Part shown: positions 52,025 through 63,731 of the stretch, piece after piece
How positions within the stretch are numbered: the stretch's first letter is position 1
Layout of the letters: the number at the start of each line of letters is the position of its first letter
NCBI RefSeq assembly: GCF_965638725.1
Contig: NC_134954.1
Location: 6,753,001-6,817,000 of the forward strand
Origin: Aptenodytes patagonicus
Lineage: Eukaryota > Chordata > Aves > Sphenisciformes > Spheniscidae
Reading direction: 5' to 3'
Length of the DNA stretch: 64,000 nt
Position numbers and translations under genes: made by a program
The notes under the pieces: generated by a model
The model's database searches: none
What the model was told of the DNA's origin: nothing
The model's input: only the letters and a program-made list of their open reading frames with translations

Positions 52025-55000
52025 ATTTTTACTCTCATAGGCAATGAAAAACAGTATAATCTGGGCAATTACTACAGGTATGATTTGCTTCTGTAAGGCA
52101 TGTGGATGGTAATCAACCGAGTTAAGTGCAATAATACTTTATGAATGTGCTGCCTCAGAGAGTTTACTTAAACATGAAGTAAAACTTTCATACTGTCATT
52201 TTCTGCAGGGGCACTGTTGACAAAAACCCAACATAGTAGCTGGATTCAGCAAATAAATAATAAGCACAACACTTGGACAACTAAGCAAAACTATCATTTT
52301 AGCAAAAAACAATGTGTTTCTACTTTTAACTGCTAAACTTCTACAAGTGCAGCATGCAGATGAAACCTTTCCCTTTGTTTCCAGACTGCAGACTCCAGTC
52401 TCGCTAATGAGGCAGCTCAGAACTGCAGATATCCTGGACAGTGACGTTCAAATGAATACACTGCAGAAGAAGAAATAGTGTATCGCCACAGAGTACGGGA
52501 TAATTACTACAGAACAGGTATATCAGTCTTACACGAAGATGAGTTTGAAGCTTACAGGTTACTCGGAAGTGCCCAGGAGCTAGGCGTATTGAATATACAC
52601 CAGTGCGTAGACTGCAGTTCTAGGCACATGCTGATTGCAAGGGGGGGTGTCCGTGGCACCAACACTCTGGGAACTGGCCCCTTCAACAGTCAGTTCACAC
52701 GGGCACAGGTATGTCAGTCTGAAGGTCAGTGTTGGCCGAAGACGGAAAGACACGTAGGCATTTTCAGGCCATCCCCTTGTGCTCCAGTCCTCTCCTCGTC
52801 CCCCATCCCCACACAGATTCTACCACAAAAGGCCTAAAAAGCCTTTGTGGTTTTAAAGATGAGCTGTGGAGTCCACAGTGTAGACCTTATGGCAGGTACC
52901 CAGGCAATAAAAACATTATGACAGGTACTTATGCAAAAAAGTTTGTTTTCTAGGATGTCTTTATGCATCTAGTCTGCAGGTTAGACCTCCTGTCTAAGCT
53001 CTGGACATGCTTACGGATGTTCAGCCCTGTGGCTTTCATACCAAAAAGAGATCCCGCTCCCTTACAAGCCACACAAATGCTGACATTCACTTCTACACGA
53101 GCAAATTCAAGCACTATAATTATAGATATCTTGCTCCGCTTTTAACCTCTTTAACTCAGTTTTGTTCTGTCCATATTTACAGAGACTGGCTATCGGACAC
53201 GGCAAATGGAGCAATTATCTACGTACACGTCCCTTCACTGAATAAACACACTCAGGTAGCATTTCCCTAGATATTCTCCACACTTAATGTAACTTTTGAA
53301 TTTGTAGCCACATTTTAAACAAACAGCCAAACGAACAAACATACATTAATTAGAACTCTTAAAATCTAATCACATCTCCCGGTACCCATTCATTCCTGAT
53401 GCACACCTCCTGCTTACAGTGGCTCAGAGAGCAGTATTTGCAACCAGCATTTGCAAGTAACTCCATGAAGTGCTCAGGCCCATACACGTGCCTCAACATT
53501 TTGCCAATAGAAACTTTTAAATGAAACAATATTCTTAATATCAGAGCCAGATACTAAATCTGCAGCGTGACTGGGGTGCATAGGCAACTCTTGTAACAGC
53601 AGTAAGATTCCAGTAAAATTGCAGTTGGTTGCAATCCAACCTTTATGCTGTTATCTGTCGTTGAGATATATATAGATGACCCTGTGTGGCCTAACTGCAA
53701 ATATCAAATGTATTTTTACAAGTTAGCAACAGCCTTTTTTGACATTGCCTCGAGATGTCCTCTACATTGTGACTGACAAGCACAAAAATAATTCATTATA
53801 CAGTATGCTTTAAAAGCCTTTTTTTACATTTGGCTTTTACTGTTGCTTGTTTCTGAGCTGTCTTCTATTGCTGAGATTTGCTGTCCCTGGCCTTCTTGAT
53901 TTCTTTCTTAGTTTTTAATTGCTGGTTGGACATGCTAGTGGCATCTCCCAGGCAAACCCTTTCTACATAATTAGTTTTGAAACTTGGATGAGTCATTGGG
54001 CTCTAACTACTATGCCTCTATTATTCTAACTTGAATACAGCACATCTCAAAGATTTTGGCCTCTTTTGCAGTTGTGGAAATTCATAGGATGGCATCGTTG
54101 CAAGTCTTGATCCATTTGCTTTCTATTGTGAGTTTCCAGGGTTTTTTCACAATATAAAGCACATTTCAAAGCATAACAGTGTTGTGAACCAGCCTCCTCT
54201 CCCAGTGGTGCAGATAATTTTCTGCTTTATTGGCAGCTGAATAAAGCAATGCCATATTTATGACAAAAGTTAATGAAAATATGTAAAATTAAAAATACTT
54301 CATGTAGTTTTAATTTTCTTTTAATGCAGGTTGGCAAATGAAAACAGAACACGGACAGCCACACAGGGCCGTGCTGGTTTTTATGGCCCATCAGTGATAA
54401 CTCAAGAGGTCACAGTTTGGGAACTGCTGTTTTAGAAAATTCTAGCCATCTCTTCAAGAGACCACATGTGACCCTACCACAAATTATATGCTAGCAGAAC
54501 TGTGGCTGGCAAAGAATAAAAATTTTTGTTAGGCCATTCTCATCATTCACTGAGAATCTAGAAGATCCAAACCATTATAGTTAAAATGGGTTGAGATAAA
54601 AGATAAAATGAAGTGGGTGTAATTTTCTTTTAGCTTATGAACTTTCATAGGGAAATTTTCACAAAGCTGACATTGGTACAGGGCATATCAATTATTGGTC
54701 TCCGTGATGATTCTGACCCATTTTAGGGATTTGACCTCATAATCCCTCGCTATAGTCCTTCCTATATTCCTGTTATAAACAAAGGGGACTTTGTCTTACA
54801 GAAGACTATGGGACTGGACTCAGAACATTTTCTTGGGGTTCAGATGCCATGTCCATGAAAATGGGAAAGACCCAAGCAGAAATGTATTTCCACAACAGGG
54901 GCAAAGAGCCACTGCACTATTGTGCAGTATGACACCAGCGTTTCCTAAGGAAGTACCACCCTTCTTTTTGAAAATGGGGTATACAAGCAGTTTCTCACCT

Positions 55001-56419
55001 GAACTCAAGTTGTAACCCCCTTGTGTAATATTATTGCGTACTTGTTACTTGTTCTGTCAGACAAAATCAAAATGCATCTGTTTAAAATCTGCACGTAGTT
55101 TGCAAAAATGTCTCTTTATATGGAGGGTAAGTTTAATCTATAGTCAGCTGTTTGTCGCGTGAGAAGGATAATACCTGGGTTGCTGTGAAAAGATACTGCT
55201 TTGGAAAATACCTCGTAATTTTTGTCTTTGAACTCCCCCAAAGCTTCTGAAAGAGGACCTCAAAACACCCAGCTGCAGCCACAACTAATCAAAATAGGAA
55301 AAGGTGGGGAACGATGAGAAAGTGCCAGTATCCAGTACTTGTAGAGCCAGATTTTAGGTCCTGAACTCGGGTTCAGCACTACCTTATTCTGCAACTAATT
55401 TTAGGATGGTAAATCTGACAGTGCTCTAATTAAAGAGCAGAAGAAACGAGTTCCATGTAATTCTCTAAAAGATCCAGAATGAGATCTCATGCATCAGTTA
55501 CTCTCTTTACATCCACGGAACTCCCACCGAGCTTGGCAGGGGCTTATAGAAAGTCTGGCATCTGACTTTGACTCTAAAGGGCTGAAGATAAAGGGGCCCC
55601 TTAGCAACCCCCTTAACACAACAGATGTTCCTGACGTGCTGGGGGAAGAGCCATGCCATTATGCAGTGCCCTTCTTCTCCCCCCGCCCCCGCTCCAAACT
55701 AGTTTGACCCCTTTCTGGTTCAGTTATTTTACATATCCCTCTATTTTATTTTAGTATCCGAGTGGCTACACCAACCACTCACTGCCTGTCTAATTAAAGT
55801 CTCTCCATCAACTGGTAATTCTGTAATAATTCACAGCTGTTTTTCCTCTCTCTGATAAATCTATTGTTCCCTGGCTGAAAAGGCTGCAAGACCTTAAAAA
55901 CTATAGCTAGCTATCGATTTGTTTGCATTTAAAAATCCAGTATGTGGCTGCAAAGGCCTGTTACAGTATCACAGAGGAAGATAAATGTCAGTGCATAATC
56001 TGCTAGGAAATTTCACACAGGAGTTGATTAAAAGTCTATGAGTAATCATTGCACAAGTGTCTTCAGGTGTATATATATATACATATATATGTAGCTAATA
56101 AATATATAGCTAGATATATAAATATATACGTATATACAGAGCGAGTTTAAACCTTATTGTTATGAAAGTAGTAAGTGGCATTCACAGTTCATGCATTCTT
56201 CCTAGTAGCAGAGCTAAATTATTTCAGCTTATACTCTAAGCAGCAACATACCAGTAAGCGTTTGCTTGCTTCCCCTGGTAACCTAGTAGTTTAAAGAGCA
56301 TGAGCAGTTCTGCCATGGTCATTTTCTCTGACAACCCTCCACAAAAGGGACCTGGCTCTTCCACAGGTGCGTTTCCCCCAGGTTTCGCAGCATCTTCAGG
56401 ACATGGTGGGGCTGGTCTG
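52025..56419. other. Intergenic segment downstream of PAQR9, probably including its 3' UTR
   Basis: AT-rich DNA; the last several hundred bases before PAQR9 should be its 3' UTR. An AATAAA on the minus strand at 55745-55750 is one possible polyadenylation signal, but its downstream context is weak. A TATA-rich tract lies at 56069-56136. No other gene was recognised. Confidence 0.55.
56069..56136. repeat. AT-rich low-complexity tract
   Basis: Imperfect alternating TA repeats with short gta and gctag interruptions, within the presumed PAQR9 3' UTR. Confidence 0.85.
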
Positions 56420-56509
56420 AGGGTTGCCAGTCTGAAGGTCATTGGCCCGAGGGTCTCCAGCCCAAGGGTCACTGGTATGGTGGTCGCTGTCCCAAGGGTC
56501 GCCGGCCCA
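56420..56509. repeat. 15-bp x 6 minisatellite next to the PAQR9 stop codon
   Basis: Six contiguous 15-bp units start at 56420, 56435, 56450, 56465, 56480 and 56495. They follow the pattern agggtcnccrgccca with 2-6 differences per unit, for example agggtctccagccca and agggtcgccggccca. The array ends one base short of the TAG stop (56511-56513), so it is the first part of the PAQR9 3' UTR. Confidence 0.85.
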
Positions 56510-56510
56510 G

Positions 56511-57752
56511 CTAGTCCTGCTTGCAGAGGTCTGCGACGTTGAGGAACCTCCTGACGACCACGGCCAGGCAGAGCGTCAGGAGCAGCATATACCCCACGGT
56601 GCCCAGGTAGGTGGGGGCAGCCAGGGGTGCCTTGAGGAACTCGGCCAGCCCGTCCTCCACATAGTGCACCTGGTCGTAGATGCTGAGGAAGGTGAAGATG
56701 TGGAAAAGCTGGTGGCTGTGTCCCACGATGTCGAAGAGCCCCGGATGGATCCGCTCGGGGATTTTGCTGATGTTGAAGAAGGCGGCCACCAGCAGCCAGC
56801 AGTAGCGCCGGTAGAAGTAGATGAAGAGCGTGGGGTTGCGGGTGCGGAGGTCAAAGAGGAGGCTCTCCAGCATGATGGGGCAGGCCATGCTCAGCGGCAT
56901 GGCGAAGACGAAGGTGCGCACGGCGAAGGGGTAGGCGCAGCAGGCGGCGCGGCTGCGGCAGCAGGCGGCCGTGCAGCCCACGGCCAGCGCCAGCGCCACG
57001 GGCAGCACCAGGGCACGGTAGGCTGCGATGGGCAGGCTGCAGTCCAGCTGCCAACCCAGCCGCTGCTGCACGTAGCGGCTCATGGCGCTGGCATCCAGCA
57101 GGCTCAGCCCTGGCAGCAGGTAGTAGGAGTAGGCCACGGTGCTGGCAAAGCCGTAGTAGCTGATGGAGGCATAGTCCAGGTAGAAGAAGGTGGCGCGGAG
57201 TCGTGGGGAGAGGCAGCTGAAGAGGTGGGCCGTGCAGCTCATGGCGAAGGTGAGCAGCACCCCTGAGGCGTAGCACCAGAGGGGCAGCAGGGCCGGGTGG
57301 TGGAAGGGCACGTCCCCTGCGCCCTGCAGCAGCAGCAGCCGCCCGAAGCGGCTGAGGAAGAGCAGCAGCGGGATGAAGTGGGTCCAGAAGTTGAGGGTCT
57401 CGTTGGTGGGCTGCAGCACCGAGGCCAGGCACTCCTGCGCCGAGCAGTGGAGCCGCCGGTAGCCCGAGAGGATGAAGCACTCCACGAAGTCCTCGGGCAC
57501 CTCGTCCCACCGCAGCAGGGCGGCAGGGCGAGGAGGCGGCGCCGCCTCCTCCTTGGCCCCCTCGCCCGCCGGCATGCTGCGGCCCCCGCCGGCCCCGGGC
57601 CCCCCGGCCGGCCCCGGCCCGTCGCCCGCCGCCGCGCCCCGCCGCCCGGGCGAGCTAGCGCCGCTGCTCCCGCAGCCGCCGGCGGAGGAGCCGCGGTGGC
57701 TCTGCGCTTCTTCTCCTCCGCCGCCGCCGCCGCCCCCGGCAGCATCACTCAT
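56511..57752 (-). CDS. PAQR9: PAQR9, progestin and adipoQ receptor family member 9 (mPR epsilon)
   Basis: A complete single-exon gene encodes 413 residues of a seven-pass membrane protein of the PAQR family; PAQR5-9 are reported as membrane progestin receptors. Residues 79-413 match human PAQR9 closely: LLRWDEVPEDFVECFILSGY, then NETLNFWTHFIPLL. The family's presumed metal-site residues are present: S172-x3-H176 (SCTAH), D193 (FYLDYASISYYG) and H347-x3-H351 (GHSHQLFHIF). Hydrophobic segments begin near residues 124, 155, 187, 240, 279, 316 and 382 (rough). Human PAQR9 has 377 residues, so the N-terminus here is longer: residues 1-78 are Gly/Ala/Pro-rich and probably disordered. ATG at 57750-57752 has G at -3; Met60 (57575) has A at -3 and is an alternative start. 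The intronless structure agrees with human. Confidence 0.95.
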   Translation of the reverse strand: MSDAAGGGGGGGGEEAQSHRGSSAGGCGSSGASSPGRRGAAAGDGPGPAGGPGAGGGRSMPAGEGAKEEAAPPPRPAALLRWDEVPEDFVECFILSGYRRLHCSAQECLASVLQPTNETLNFWTHFIPLLLFLSRFGRLLLLQGAGDVPFHHPALLPLWCYASGVLLTFAMSCTAHLFSCLSPRLRATFFYLDYASISYYGFASTVAYSYYLLPGLSLLDASAMSRYVQQRLGWQLDCSLPIAAYRALVLPVALALAVGCTAACCRSRAACCAYPFAVRTFVFAMPLSMACPIMLESLLFDLRTRNPTLFIYFYRRYCWLLVAAFFNISKIPERIHPGLFDIVGHSHQLFHIFTFLSIYDQVHYVEDGLAEFLKAPLAAPTYLGTVGYMLLLTLCLAVVVRRFLNVADLCKQD

Positions 57753-58400
57753 TGCAGCAGGGGCAGTGGCGGCACCGCCGCGGCTCCTCCCGCCCCGCCG
57801 CCCGGCATCGCGGTAACTGGAAACCGGCGGCGCATCCAGCGCTCACGGGGAGCGAGGAGAGCCGCCCCCGCCGCCCCGGGTAGGGTTTCCCGGGGAGGGA
57901 GGCGCTGGACACCCGAGCCGCCGTTAATGATTGATGCGGCCGCAGCGGGGGGGCCGGGCCCGGGAGAGTCCCGCGGCCGCCCCGGCCGAGCCTCCCCGCA
58001 GCGAGGTGCGCGGCCGGGCCCGGGCAGCGCAGACCCCCCAAAGCCCCTCTCCGTCGGCAGCTCTCCCGGGGCCCGGGGGTAGGGACCGCTGGCACGGGGG
58101 CACGCCAGCAGACCCACCCGCTTTGTGCGGGGCCCTTCCCCCGGGGGCGTTTGGGTGTAAAAAGCACAAAGGGGGCATCGGCATCGGCTGTCCGCGGGGC
58201 TGCGGGTGCTGCTGCCCAGCCCTGCGCCGCGGCTGCGCCAGCGCGGGTGGCAAAAGCCCCGAGAAGGGGGGGTGTGTGTGTGTGTGTGTGGGGGGGGGGG
58301 GGGTGGGTGGGTGGGTGGGTGGGTGTGTGTGTGTGTGTGTGTGTGTGACCTCCCGCGGGGTCGGGAGAGCCCCAGCAGGCGGGACAGACCTGGGAAATAC
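57300..58400 (-). promoter_or_regulatory. CpG island and promoter region of PAQR9
   Basis: Dense CpG sequence covers the 5' half of the coding region and about 650 bp upstream. A GC box (GGCGGGGCG on the minus strand, 57792-57800) lies about 40 bp above the start codon. No TATA box is apparent. The island extends past the gene start, so divergent transcription from the plus strand is possible but unproven. Confidence 0.7.
58272..58347 (+). repeat. Compound (GT)n - G14 - (GGGT)n - (GT)n repeat
   Basis: GT dinucleotides (58272-58290) run into 14 consecutive G (58290-58303), then GGGT units to about 58324, then a second GT tract ending at 58347. The central part fulfils the G-quadruplex rule many times over. 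It lies about 520 bp upstream of the PAQR9 start, at the edge of the CpG island. Confidence 0.93.
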
Positions 58401-59743
58401 CCCCCAGACAGGGGACAGCTGGCAGCTGGGTGGATTTCTGCCGTGTGTGCTTCAGTGAGGCCGCCTGAGACCTGGTTTCTTTGGTGACATTATCTCATGC
58501 AATGAATGCAAACGTTATTTTAGGCTAAACGTTCCCGGCCAGGCTGGAAAGGGCGCACTGACACATAGGGCACCCACCTTATCTCCGCGCTCCAAGCAGG
58601 GCGGCTGGGAGGGAGACTCGGTAACGGGCTGACAGTAGCTGCTCTGTCTTGATCCTCAGACAAATCCTACATTTATCGGCGGTGCGGTTATGCAAGCAGC
58701 ACAGTTACATAATCGGAATATAAAAATACAGGGAAAAGCACCGTACGCGTGTTACTGTACCTTAATGCGTCAGAAGTGAACAGCAGGCGGTGCGGAAAGG
58801 TAAGTAACTGTTGCAGGCGCAGGTAGGAGCCAGAGTAAGGAATTGCTCTGCGCTGTTTCGACGTGTTTCCTTTTTGTTTTCAGATGGTCTTAAACATCTG
58901 GTAGCTCTGGGTTTTCAAATGTCTGTATTACGCGGTGGTATTCAGACATATATGTGTGGTCATACAGTATAAACCGAGGTCCAGTGGAATTGGGACACTC
59001 TGCCCAAAGATTTTTATAAAAATCTTCTATTCAATAGTGAATCACGCCAACGTGCAAAATCTTCTGAACAAGGAGGTAATCAGAAATATGGCTTTAAAAA
59101 TTGGCACAAAAAAAAGTAGTAAAAATGTGTTGCCAAAAGTGACTTTCAATGCATTTTTCATTACAGTAAAAATACTGATTTTATGGAACTGTCAAAAGTA
59201 GGGCAGGCTGGTGACACTGCTTATAATCTTTATAAAAATTACACAGGAGTCCTGCTCGGAAAGTAAACACAACTGAACAGCGCTGAAAAGCCAAGGGGAG
59301 GAGTAAAATATTAAACTGAGAGACCTATTTTTTTAGATAACCGGCCTAACGTGCTCTGATGCCCCTGTGTTTTAGAGGGCGAGCGGGTAGGTGGCGGTGC
59401 CCAGCAGCGTGCAGGGACATACCAACCAGACACTCCTCGGGGAGTGACTGACAGAGGGCTCTGCGTAACCCGCCTGCGCGGAGCCTCAGCTGCACCAGGA
59501 GCGAGCAGGGCCCCACTCACTGTGGGCTCTGCAGCGTGGGATTTAGGGAGAGGAAAGGCTCTTCGGGATTAAACGAAAACTGCTCAGCCTCTGGTGGAGG
59601 TCAGGATTCTAACGGGGCTGCTCTGTACTAGAGAGGCCGCCCTGGAGAAGGGACAGGCTGGATGCTGGGCCATTTGCTGCATCACCATGGATGCACCTGG
59701 CGGTGAGGGGGCTGTTAGAAGACACCTCCTCCCCTGCCCTGCT

Positions 59744-59775
59744 CCCACCCCACCCCACCCCACCCCACCCCACCC
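59744..59775. repeat. (CCCCA)n pentanucleotide repeat
   Basis: About six CCCCA units on the plus strand; the minus strand reads (TGGGG)n and can form a G-quadruplex. Confidence 0.92.
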
Positions 59776-62700
59776 GCAGGCGCTCCTCAGTAGGGCTCTG
59801 GTGATCGGTTCTCCCAGTCCCTAAGTGATACTCCCATTTGCGGTGGTGAGTGCCACCGCAGGCCCTAGGGAAGAGGACCGAAGTGACAATGATCTTCAGC
59901 CTCCCTCGTCCAGGTTAGATAAGGAGAGGTGGTTGACTGGGAGCAATCTGGTTTTAGACCTGCGCTAAAGAGCCTGTTGGAAAGCCACCAGCAGCTGTTG
60001 CAACAGATGGTGTCTAAAGAACAACAGCATCCGCCGCTGATGGGGAACTGCTGGCCTTGCAGCGGCAGCAGGGCTCGTTCGACACGTTCTGACTTTCCTG
60101 AAACCCTCAAGACTTTCAGGGATGTGTGAGGCGTTCAGCCCTCTCGCCTCGGGGAGTACTGGGGTATCACCTGGCTTCCTGGGAGAAACACCCCCTGGGT
60201 TTGTGTTCTTACGGGGGGCAGCCCAGGCTGGGAGGAGCAGATGGGGTTTGCTCGTGGTTCAAGACTGACACGGTCCCGCTGGCCACTGGACTGTCTGGGT
60301 ATCGGTGGAGATGCGCACTAACGCTGCCGAGAAGATAAATGTCTGGAAATTTCTTCCTACTATTGATGTCTTCCTGTAATATTTTAAGGTGTCTTAAAAT
60401 AATATTTAGGGGGATGGGGGCTTTCTGTTTCCCAGAGCCGAGAATCACTTGAGAGACTTGTACATACCGGCTCCTCTGGAGGAAGCACAGGCCCACGGTA
60501 GCTATCTAGTTTTGTTTGTCCCTGGTGGGTTTACCTGATAACACGGTGCTACAGATAAATACAAGCAGTGTAAATTAAATACAGATTTTCTTCTTTCTGC
60601 CTCTGTGCGGGGATCAGGCTTTGGCTTGTCCCAGGTGCTCTGCTGATGTCACACACAAATAACCTGGGTCTCCTTGTCTGGCCAGAAAGCGCCACGGAGA
60701 TCTTGGAGCTTCGAAAGATCACGGTTCACATCATCATTGCCAAGTGACAGCAATGTAGCTTTAGCAGCCGCATTAATGAAACTCATTACTAATGATCTGG
60801 TTCTTTTGCTTTTTTCCAAGGCTGCCTCCTCACAGGGGAGAACGCTCTCCGAGGACAGATTGGGCTTTCATAAAGACAACTGCATACATCTTACATTGAG
60901 TTAATTATTCTGTTCCCAAGCCAGCTGTGGAGTGGTGTACTGGGAACCTTACAATTTAAAGTACTTACAACCTCAAAATAGCCTCTTATTCATATGTAGT
61001 CCATCAAGGATAGTATTACATGACTATTATGTGGTAGGCAAGGGAAAATCGGGGCATTTGGAGGTCACAGAGAGGAGTCCACATAATGTAGTGCATGAAG
61101 AGGCTTCGGTGCATTTCTCTAAACCAGAGTTTATATTTAGGAGGGGATGGTCAGCATATACCAGGGTTTCTTCTAGCACGTGTAGAATTTTCTGCAGGCT
61201 TCCTCTCCAAATAACCTTTGAGAAGACTCTTCAAACACCGATGAAGGCGCTGCCTAATGAGGTAAGTAATGGAAGATAATGTTGATCAGTGCTGGCTGAA
61301 GACTCAAAGAAAAAGATGTGCCAGAATACCAAATGTGGGGTTGTTTCTATATTACGCTTTTGTTTTATTCACTGTTGAAGTCCTTTCACAAGGTATCATT
61401 TTGCCTGAAATATCAAAAGCCCTGTAAGATATTCTGAATTACTTCAACCCTCCCCATGAAATTATGCCTTTCAGTTAGGGAAAAAAGCGCTAATTTAATC
61501 TTTTGCACTCTAACATGCTCAGCACACTAGGGAAGAGGTCATACTTAGCCCTCCTATTATCCATTGCCTTTCTGAGTGAGTAAAGAAATTAACTTCAATC
61601 TACCACTAGAGAGAAAGTCCTCTTGTGAACAAGCAATGGTGGTGTTTGGAAGATTTAAGATGCTTTTGAAGATATATCTTCAGCCTCACGCAATTCAACC
61701 CACTCAGACTGGCAAACATCAATCTTAAGAGCTCTTGCTTGACATAATCCTTTACCATACAACTCTGTCTCTCATTTCTTTTTCCTTTCTATATTTTCAC
61801 CTTCAAGACAGATTTTACCAATTTCTTTCTTAATAAGAAGTCTTATCTGAGTAAAAACATTGAACCTCTTTGTTTGCTCTGGATTTTTATCCTTCTTCAC
61901 TAAAATCTCTTTAGTAAATCTGGTTCTGTTCTGACATCTTCCGTGGAACCCCACTGACCATGACTGAGAGTAGAATTTTGCTCTATTTATTTAAGAAGAG
62001 TAGGTGTTAAAGAGAGGCTTTAGCCTCATCTGTCTAATGTAGCCCACGCTTCCAGTTTCTCTGGGAGAAATCTTAACAGATACACAGACATACAAACATG
62101 GTCCTTTTGTTCTCTGTGATTATTTTTTTTTAATCCTTTCTCAAGTGTCTATCAATCTCGTGAAAATAATGTCGTGATGGGTAGCTTTCTACTGCAGCGA
62201 TTATGATCTCTTGTAATAACTGAGTAGGCACAGTGCGTTGATCTAATATTGAAGAGATTGACTTGCCTTCAGAGATTCTACCCCACTATCTTTTTCAGAC
62301 TGGATAAACAGGAATCCTTGCATCATTTTCTCCTTCTTGAGTAACTAATTAGGGACAATTATACTTTATAAACATAATTCCTTAACAGATAAAGAAAAGT
62401 GAAAGTTGTATTTGTATTTTAAAGCCTCACTTGGAGGCGAGAAAAGCTAGATATGGTAAAGGGAATAACAATAACTGACACCATCATGGTTGCATAGCAA
62501 TGTTCATTTTAACCTCTCTTTCACCAGGAGCATCTGATTTTCTGCCCTCTTTACCTTCAAGCTGAGTATTTCAGGTTTGTGCTCTTTATGCTCTAAAAAC
62601 CAGCAATAAAACCAATCTGAAATAATCTGAAAAAACTCTGAACACAGCAAACTGGGAAAAAACACTTCACATTTTAAGAAAATTTCTCTGAATATTTGGT

Positions 62701-63702
62701 TGTTGTCTTTTTAAGTTCTTGTTGAAAGAATAGGAGTAGAACTTGTGTTTTTCTGGACAGCAGCACATCTGAACGTAAGTATTGCAGTGAAATTAGTTTC
62801 ACCGTGATGAAGAATAGCATATTGGGTGCATGCGTGTTTCATGTATGTTTTCCGTGGTCAGAATCCACCACTGTCCCGCCTACCAGGGGCTCACAGCAAG
62901 AGCAAAGTACAACTTGTCCTTTGCAAGGGTTGCAGGACTGAACCCTCACTTACAAACTGCATGGCTAAGGAAATTGTTTTGTTTGTACGTGCTGAGTGAG
63001 AGTGTTTTCCAGAGCACAAATTGCTACTCACTGTTAGTAAGCTGAAGGGAGGGACTCTTGGTATGAACAAAGGAAAGATTGCTGTTGCACTCATCTCAAA
63101 CTTCCATGCTTTTAAACAGCTGATAAATTTGCACATCTGGATTCCAGCCACGTAGGCTAATTCTCTCTGACAAGAAGCTGCAGGAGAACTTTTGGAACTA
63201 AGCCTTCATTTGATACTCGCACTAATGCCTGCAAAATACACTGCAAATTACCGACCTTTCTCAGCCAGACAGTGCAAGTCAGATGTTGCCCCTGTGACTG
63301 GTTTGCGTAATGGGCCTCACCGCTTGAGGAGTCGCAGGGGGAGAAAGAACGCAGGCTCCCCGATAAAGACATGTGTCCCAGGAGAGCAGCGGGGTCCTGG
63401 AAGGGAAAGCGGCTGCTGAATGGCAGGACTGGAGCAGGACTCGCAGCTGAGAGAAGGTAGGACACCAGCACTGAGATATCAAGCAACACAGAGACGGGTC
63501 TGGCCGGGAGACAGAGGGCAGACAGAGCAATAGCAACAAGCCCAGGCTGCTGGGAACCTCAGAGCCAAATTGCCCTCTCCCAGTCACCCTCTCTGGCTCT
63601 TTTTTGTTATTCTGGGGGGGTCCCTGCTAAAGCATCTCAATTCAGCCCAGTGGCTCCTAGCAGCCCAGGCTACCTGTGCTCCAGCTGTGCCTGCTGCCTG
63701 CC

Positions 63703-63731
63703 TCTCATCTCATCTCATCTCATCTCATCTC
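63703..63731. repeat. (TCTCA)n pentanucleotide repeat
   Basis: Five TCTCA units plus a partial one, unmismatched. Confidence 0.9.

Noticed and set aside
52478-52837. 119-codon plus-strand frame
   Set aside because: No recognised similarity and no supporting gene context.
55745-55750. AATAAA on the minus strand as the PAQR9 polyadenylation signal
   Set aside because: One hexamer 760 bp after the stop without a GU-rich downstream element is not enough; AATAAA is frequent in AT-rich DNA.
56442-57266. 274-codon frame on the plus strand
   Set aside because: Antisense shadow of PAQR9; no independent homology.
57297-58082. 261-codon frame on the plus strand across the PAQR9 start
   Set aside because: GC-rich shadow of the PAQR9 5' end and promoter; Pro/Ala/Arg-rich composition only.
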